Part shown: one piece after another, positions 57,501 to 64,000 of the stretch
How positions within the stretch are numbered: position 1 is the stretch's first letter
How the letters are laid out: each line of letters begins with the position of its first letter
Source of the DNA: Arenicola marina
Taxonomy: Eukaryota; Annelida; Polychaeta; Arenicolidae
Direction of reading: 5' to 3'
DNA: 64,000 nucleotides
NCBI GenBank assembly: GCA_964019135.1
Contig: OZ025255.1
Coordinates: 6,200,001 to 6,264,000 of the forward strand
Program-made: the position numbers and the translations under genes
The notes under the pieces: generated by a model
What the model was told of the DNA's origin: nothing
Seen by the model: the letters and a program-made list of their open reading frames with translations, nothing else
Database searches by the model: none

Positions 57501-59742
57501 TACTCGGGAATATCATTACAACCAATACGATTACTCGGGAATATCATTACAAACAATACGATTACTCGGGAATATCATTACAAACAATACGATTACTCGG
57601 GAATATCATTACAAACAATACGATTACTCGGGAATATCATTACAAACAATACGATTACTCGGGAATATCATTACAACCAATACGATTACTCGGGAATATC
57701 ATTACAACCAATACGATTACTCGGGAATATCAATACAACCAATACGATTACTCGAGAATATCATTACAACCAATACGATTACTCGGGAATATCATTACAA
57801 CCAATACGATTACTCGGGAATATCATTACAACCAATACGATTACTCGAGAATATCATTACAAACAATACGATTACTCGGGAATATCATTGCAACCAATAC
57901 GATTACTCGAGAATATCATTACAAACAATACGATTACTCGGGAATATCATTACAACCAATACGATTACTCGGGAATATCATTACAGCCAATACAATTACT
58001 CGGGAATATCATTACAAACAATACGATTACTCGAGAATATCATTACAACCAATACGATTACTCGGGAATATCATTACAACCAATACGATTACTCGGGAAT
58101 ATCATTACAAACAATACGATTACTCGGGAATATCATTACAACCAATACGATTACTCGGGAATATCATTGCAACCAATACGATTACTCGGGAATATCATTA
58201 CAGCCAATACGATTACTCGGGAATATCATTACAACCAATACGATTACTCGGGAATATCATTACAACCAATACGATTACTCGAGAATATCATTACAACCAA
58301 TACGATTACTCGGGAATATCATTACAGCCAATACGATTACTCGGGAATATCATTACAGCCAATACAATTACTCGGGAATATCATTACAAACAATACGATT
58401 ACTCGAGAATATCATTACAACCAATACGATTACTCGAGAATATCATTACAACCAATACGATTACTCGGCAATATCATTACAACCAATACGATTACTCGGA
58501 AATATCATTACAAACAATACGATTACTCGGGAATATCATTACAACCAATACGATTACTCGGGAATATCATTACAACCAATACGATTACTCGGGAATATCA
58601 TTACAACCAATACGATAACTCGGGAATATCATTACAAACAATACGATTACTCGGGAATATCATTACAACCAATACGATTACTCGGGAATATCATTACAGC
58701 CAATACGATTACTCGGGAATATCATTACAGCCAATACAATTACTCGGGAATATCATTACAAACAATACGATTACTCGAGAATATCATTACAACCAATACG
58801 ATTACTCGGGAATATCATTACAACCAATACGATAACTCGGGAATATCATTACAAACAATACGATTACTCGGGAATATCATTACAACCAATACGATTACTC
58901 GGGAATATCATTACAACCAATACGATTACTCGAGAATATCATTACAACCAATACGATTACTCGGGAATATCATTACAACCAATACGATTACTCGAGAATA
59001 TCATTACAACCAATACGATTACTCGGGAATATCATTACAACCAATACGATTACTCGGGAATATCATTACAGCCAATACGATTACTCGGGAATATCATTAC
59101 AACCAATACGATTACTCGGGAATATCATTACAACCAATACGATTACTCGAGAATATCATTACAACCAATACGATTACTCGGGAATATCATTACAACCAAT
59201 ACGATTACTCGGGAATATCATTGCAACCAATACGATTACTCGGGAATATCATTACAGCCAATACGATTACTCGGGAATATCATTACAAACAATACGATTA
59301 CTCGAGAATATCATTACAACCAATACGATTACCCGAGAATATCATTACAACCAATACGATAACTCGGGAATATCATTACAACCAATACGATTACTCGGGA
59401 ATATCATTACAACCAATACGATTACTCGGGAATATCATTACAACCAATACGATTACTCGGGAATATCATTACAACCAATACGATTACTCGGGAATATCAT
59501 TACAACCAATACGATTACTCGAGAATATCATTACAACCAATACGATTACTCGGGAATATCATTACAACCAATACGATTACTCGAGAATATCATTACAACC
59601 AATACGATTACTCGGGAATATCATTACAACCAATACGACTACTCGGGAATATCATTACAACCAATACGATAACTCGGGAATATCATTACAACCAATACGA
59701 TTACTCGGGAATATCATTACAACCAATGCGATTACTCGGGGA
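54550..59742. repeat. 31-bp minisatellite, about 167 copies
   Basis: The core of the unit is GATTACTCGGGAATATCATT, followed by ACAACCAATAC or a variant. Copies keep perfect 31-bp register: the marker variant CTCTGGAATATC occurs at 54,961, 56,573 and 56,852, which are 52 and 9 units apart. Main variants are ACAACC, ACAAAC and ACAGCC, plus GGG/GAG in the middle. GAG and AGCC variants concentrate in the 3' third (after about 57,700). The unit has no stop in any forward frame, giving ORFs of up to 1,644 aa that I do not regard as genes. Confidence 0.98.
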
Positions 59743-60200
59743 TTACTCTATAACACCTCTTCCCATCTATCTACATATACATGTACAACAATGACACCAG
59801 CATGGACCACCCTCCCTCGTCCACAACTCCCACCAATCGCCCCCACACACGCACTGGCAACATACAGGTGCCTCCAGGATATTTGGACTGTTCCTAGCTG
59901 TGCAAGGCAAACGAGATAGTGCTGGGGTTGGGCGGCACACTACCGGCTTAATTGGTTATGTCTGGTTATATCTGGGGTGGGGCAGGGAGGACCGAAAGGG
60001 TGGGTGGGCGGTGGGGGGGGGGGGGGCAGTGGAGTATAGAACGTGTGACGCTCAATTGTAGACTAAAGCAGCCCGATTGATAATTTGCCAATTAGTCACT
60101 GAAAGTAATCAAGATTGCGTTGTTGACATTAGCAATGTTATCGATTACGAATATGACAACATGAGTTTCAATGCCTACGTAATCGATTACGATAATAAAT
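59743..60200. other. No gene seen
   Basis: Unique sequence after the 31-bp array with a G-rich run near 60,015. No supported ORF. Confidence 0.4.
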
Positions 60201-60209
60201 CGATTACGG

Positions 60210-60445
60210 TTACTGATTATGATAACCCGATACTGATGATAATAACCCGATACTGATTATAATAACCCGATACTGATTATGATAACCCGATACTGATTAT
60301 AATAACCCGATACTGATTATGATAACCCGATACTGATTATAATAACCCGATACTGATTATGATAACCCGATACTGATTATGATAACCCGATACTGATTAT
60401 GATAACCCCATACTGATTATGATAACCCGATAATGATTATTACCC
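60210..60445. repeat. 20-bp minisatellite
   Basis: About 11 copies of GATAACCCGATACTGATTAT with A or G alternating at the first base, which implies a 40-bp higher-order unit in part of the array. Confidence 0.9.
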
Positions 60446-60930
60446 TATGTCAGAATATTGCCACATTAACCGACAGGCAGTACCCTGTAGATGGTAGTCT
60501 AAAAGGGGCCATCTCCCCACCTCTGAGACGGGGGTGTAGGGGAGGGGGGGGGGGGACAGGTGGTAGCCGGTGGGGATAGGGGATAGGCGGCGGTGCGTAG
60601 CGGCTATGGTTTTCGCGGCTATGGGCGAGGTGTGAATTGCGTCTGCTGGGGATTATACCTCTGCATATATCGAAACAGAGTGAGGCTTCGTCTCACTGAC
60701 TTTTGATGTCAAGAGCTACACCGGGATATACTTGATTAGGCATGACTTGATTTTTTCAGTTTGTTTTCAGATACTCTAAAGATACTCTAAAGACGAACTA
60801 CAGCCAAGTATTTACGGCTCATTTGTGAGCATCATAACAGGTCCTAGATAATGGTCTTTGTGGACACATCGAGTCGAAAATTGCAATTACAGGGTGGTAG
60901 AGCAAGGGAAATTTTGTCTTGATATTGACT
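60446..60930. other. No gene seen
   Basis: G-rich patch at 60,530-60,600, otherwise unremarkable. Confidence 0.4.
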
Positions 60931-60939
60931 TGACAGAAC

Positions 60940-60944
<5 letters not shown>

Positions 60945-60976
<32 letters not shown>

Positions 60977-61631
60977 GTCAATGCAATATTTAGTTTCTCA
61001 AGCCAGTTACATATATTTTTAATTTTTGTTACCCTGGTTACCCTGTATATGTTAATTTTTTGTGTTAATTCAGCCAGAAATAATTTATTGATATCGGAGT
61101 GAACACATCTAGTTTCTCTTTGGTTAAGTATCAGGTAGATTTTGTATATTATATAGCTGCATACAGTTATTCCAAAGTTATCTATATAGCTGTTGCAACC
61201 AGTTACGATGTCGGCTGGTGTAACAGTTCTACCCATTACGAATGAAACAGCTTTCCAAATGTTATTGATATAATCACACCAGAATAACATGTGAGGTATG
61301 GTATGAGAATCGCGACAGTAAGGACAATAGTCATTTTCTCTTAGTTTCATTTTCTTCAGATTGTAGTTACAAGTTAAAATATTGTGCAAAATCTTATAGT
61401 TAAATTCTGACAATTTAGAGTCTGTGATGTCAATCACTTTTCGACTAAAAGCTGCCAATGTATCTTCCTCAGCAGGTAGCAGACACCAATTGCCTAACGC
61501 CTTCAGAGGTTTTTTAACCTCGTACTTACAGCTTACTAACGCTTTATATATGTCTTTAGATTTGATATTATTGTTTAAACATGTAATAGAGCCTGTAGTT
61601 ACACAAGGTAAAATAGTCATGACATCGCGCA
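60945..61631 (-). mobile_element. 5'-truncated LINE with poly(A) and 14-bp TSD
   Basis: TGACAGAACTATAT flanks both sides (60,931-60,944 and 61,632-61,645), a clear target duplication. The T-run to 60,974 is the poly(A) tail on the minus strand. The coding text (stop at 60,973) is an ORF2 C-terminus: FNYKILHNILTCNYNLKK, then a zinc finger C103-x2-C106, H114, C119 (CPYCRDSHTIPHMLFWC), counting from the ATG at 61,632, which lies in the duplicated host bases. The copy is only 687 bp and dead on arrival. Confidence 0.85.
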
Positions 61632-61645
61632 TGACAGAACTATAT

Positions 61646-62479
61646 GGTATGGGGCTGCATACCTTACAAATAGTAAGAATTTACTTGTGGTATCATTGTC
61701 GATTGTCTTGATTGAAGATTGATATCAAGATAACACGGATACCAGGTGATCAAATCAAACCTTTTCTCCCCCTGATTTGACTACCAGTATTGAAAATGAT
61801 TCATCTGAATCTCCTTGGAACTGCATGCAAATAGTTGTGTAAACAATCGCTAGATATATATCACCCAAACAAGATGTGACATAAATATTTAGCATGTGCT
61901 ATCATTAGGTATAACACACTAAGGTAAACTGTTAACAGCTTAGAACAGCAAGTGTTCCCAATAGAAATCGTTAAATTGTTCAAGAGGAATTGATTTATGG
62001 TATTGCATCAAACAATACATTTACTGTGAAATACATTTTACATACATACATTTTATGCATGTGGTATGCCAACTATAGCCATCATTTACCCTACCATCAA
62101 AATTTACAAAGCAACCACCGTTAAACCTTTTAAAATTATAATGTATATGAGACTAATATGCAAAATGTTATTTATGTACGAAATACTAACTTTTTTTATT
62201 CTCTCTATGGAAACATGAAGAATTGATTCAAGTATCAGATATAATAATGATAACATTTACTAGTTGATACAAGTTTATTAAAAATTAAAGGTATTAAAGG
62301 GGGGGTTTCCTGTTAAATCATGTTAAATTTGCAATATTTTATTGTTTGATGAATACACCACTGTTTGATGAACTAAACTTTATTCTCTAGGGTTTGTTAT
62401 CTTCTTTAAAACTGCATCATAAATCGCTGTTGTGCGTAGTAATTAAGTTATTTATAAAGTGCCTATAAGTTCTGCAAAA
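61646..62479. other. AT-rich, no gene seen
   Basis: No domain, array or splice pattern that I can support. Confidence 0.45.
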
Positions 62480-62850
62480 TCTTCTAACCATGTGAATCTC
62501 TTTTATCCATTGCTATGTCATGATAAATCATATACCTGAACAGGCAATATCCATTTCAATGTATATATATAGACAGGTCAGCCAAGACAGATACCCGAGC
62601 AGGCACAACCCGACTCTCCTCATTCCACAGGTATTAATTACATACCTATAACGACACTATTATATATATAGATCTAGCCTAACAAGATCCCATGAACCTG
62701 CTGTCTGGAACTGGGACCTTTGTCTAGATATGATGTTGAGCTGTGAAGCCGATACAAACCAGCCCCCCCCCCCCACCCCCGCCTCCCTGCGCGAGGTGCC
62801 CCGCCGCCCCACCACACCCATCCCTCGTCACCCTAACCTCCCCAAACACG
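62480..62850. repeat. Dispersed repeat, copy 2
   Basis: Diverged copy of 32,330-32,870, same orientation, sharing AACTGGGACCTTTGTCTAGA and the following C-rich tract. Confidence 0.6.
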
Positions 62851-62929
62851 AACCCCAACTAAACCCTGGAATTTGCATAGAGGCAGACCTGCACCCTGGA
62901 ACGCTAATGAATTGAAAGATTGTACTCAC

Positions 62930-63242
62930 TGAGTTGCCTTGCCCATGTGGTGATCAGCTGTCGCATTGCCGGTCCCAGGACGTCTTGCCACGGGAGTTGG
63001 ATCCAATATGCGTTGTTGAGCCTCCGCCTTCTGTCATCCTTGTCTTCTTTGGTTGGGGGTGCCAACGAGCGGCGAGGCATGGCAACCGGCATAGGTATCC
63101 GAGGGAAATGCCAGAAGAACGCGACAATCGCCGGTTGCGGTGGCAAGCGTAATGTGATTGACAAAGTAACGTGTTCGAAGCGCGCGTAGACTAAGGAAGT
63201 GACGAAGTAGCGACGACTCTGGATTCCGTGAATAGTGGACAT
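62930..63242 (-). CDS. Possible first exon of an unknown gene
   Basis: A minus-strand frame with several Met codons. The most protein-like part starts at MPRRSLAPPTKEDKDDRRRR, continues NNAYWIQLPWQDVLGPAMR and ends at a good donor (CTCA then GTGAGT at 62,929-62,924). The next exon would be to the left and was not found. No family recognised; the charged start followed by aromatic residues is suggestive only. Confidence 0.3.
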
Positions 63243-64000
63243 TGGCCATATCGGCGAACCTTAAAAGGGGACCGGCCGCTATGAAATGGGCGATTGCTTG
63301 GACAAGAACAAGACACGGTTAGCCATTGGCTGACCCGTCGGCCAGGTCATTGGTCAGTCACGCGCCGTTCCGCGTCACACGCACGATCAGCGTTGTGGCC
63401 AGGTCATTGGGCCAGGTCTGGGAATGGTTACGGATGAAAAGCGCCACGTACGTGAGGGTGTAGGGCTGGGATCAGTCATCCCTGTTATCCCGAAAGATAG
63501 AGGGCCCCCAACCCCAGGGGTGCCCTCCCCCGAACCCCCCCGACCCCCCCCCCCCCCGCCACCCCATTGGCCAACGTTGCCATGGCAGTCAGTGAAGGTG
63601 TGGACGTGGCAGCGTTTCTGCATTTGGTTCCAGCACCTCTACCTCGTCGGAATAACGGGCGTGGGATGGCAGATAGTGACGCTGCACCCCACTCTGTGCT
63701 CGTTCCTCACATCACCTCTGCCCCAAGTCACCGCCCACCACACGGTTGACCCCAACACTCCTGGGGGCACGAACGGTTTTAGAGGGTTTTTAATATTTAA
63801 CAGTTAATTTTCAAAGCAGAATTGTAAAAAATTAGACATTCCGTTGTCGAATGATTACAATGGAAGAGTTTAGCGAGTAAATATGTCAAAATAACACGCG
63901 GTCAAAGTTCAAAACGCTTTACGCCTTTGACCTCGACCGCACTCGAAAATATAGTTCGAAAGTGAAATGGCTTCAAATTATTCAAACTCAAATGCATTCG
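63243..64000. other. GC-rich flank, no gene supported
   Basis: Contains a C-run at 63,530-63,560 and GGCCAGGTCATTGG words repeated at 63,340-63,420. ORFs here read through low-complexity proline and do not look real. Confidence 0.35.

Noticed and set aside
54501..59919. ORFs of 699, 1644, 673 and 315 aa
   Set aside because: They are translations of a 31-bp tandem repeat that lacks stops in forward frames. The same peptide appears in overlapping frames and there is no start context or domain.
63387..63807. Proline-rich ORFs near the right edge
   Set aside because: They read through a C/G homopolymer and show no domain on either strand.

Overview
The window is eukaryotic nuclear DNA, most likely from an invertebrate. 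Coding is sparse and split by GT-AG introns, and dispersed repeats, satellites and transposon remains fill most of the space. I see no bacterial operons, rRNA, tRNA or CRISPR. Phylum cannot be fixed from the sequence. The mix (Ty3/gypsy with PNMA-like Gag, RecQ-like helicase, DUF4806 genes, several zf-RVT LINE tails, P-like transposase, adenain-like protease) would suit a marine invertebrate such as a mollusc, cephalochordate or hemichordate.

Layout. 1-3 kb: 3' end of an unknown gene with one in-frame stop, then a two-exon RecQ-like helicase on the minus strand. 3.0-5.2 kb: a CTATAG-rich minisatellite and a 127-bp duplication. 5,484-14,592: a complete minus-strand Ty3/gypsy retrotransposon with apparently identical 661-bp LTRs and a 4-bp target duplication. 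15.5-16.4 kb: a second CTATAG array in the opposite orientation. 17.7-22.1 kb: a dead transposase gene split by a nested 2,675-bp TIR element that itself carries a dead DUF4806 gene. 23.4-25.5 kb: a LINE tail and a P/THAP9-like transposase remnant. 27,347-31,148: a spliced gene that I rebuilt from nine exons; it is open from start to stop and ends in a DUF4806 domain. 31.6-32.1 kb: a 24-bp satellite.

33.9-54.3 kb: a ~100-bp-unit satellite interrupted by an 18.4-kb insertion (35,011-53,403) with 15-bp inverted ends and a CAG duplication (Harbinger-like ends). Inside it lie a LINE tail, a 200-N gap, and a giant inverted repeat with two near-identical ~6.1-6.25-kb arms around a 3.16-kb unique spacer. 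Each arm encodes a tandem PC4/p15-domain protein and the C-terminal part of an adenain-like cysteine protease. The spacer encodes a zinc-binding/proline-rich protein with a SUMO-interaction-like motif. This virus-like palindrome is the most unusual object in the window. I could not find a polymerase, integrase, packaging ATPase or capsid gene in it, so I do not call it a Polinton.

54.55-59.74 kb: about 167 copies of a 31-bp unit, which creates very long spurious ORFs. 60-64 kb: a 20-bp minisatellite, a 5'-truncated LINE with poly(A) and a 14-bp target duplication, a dispersed repeat, and a possible first exon on the minus strand.

Most genes here belong to selfish elements and act independently. 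The only gene that looks like an intact cellular gene is the DUF4806 gene. A dead DUF4806 copy inside a nearby transposon suggests the family moves with, or was recruited from, such elements.
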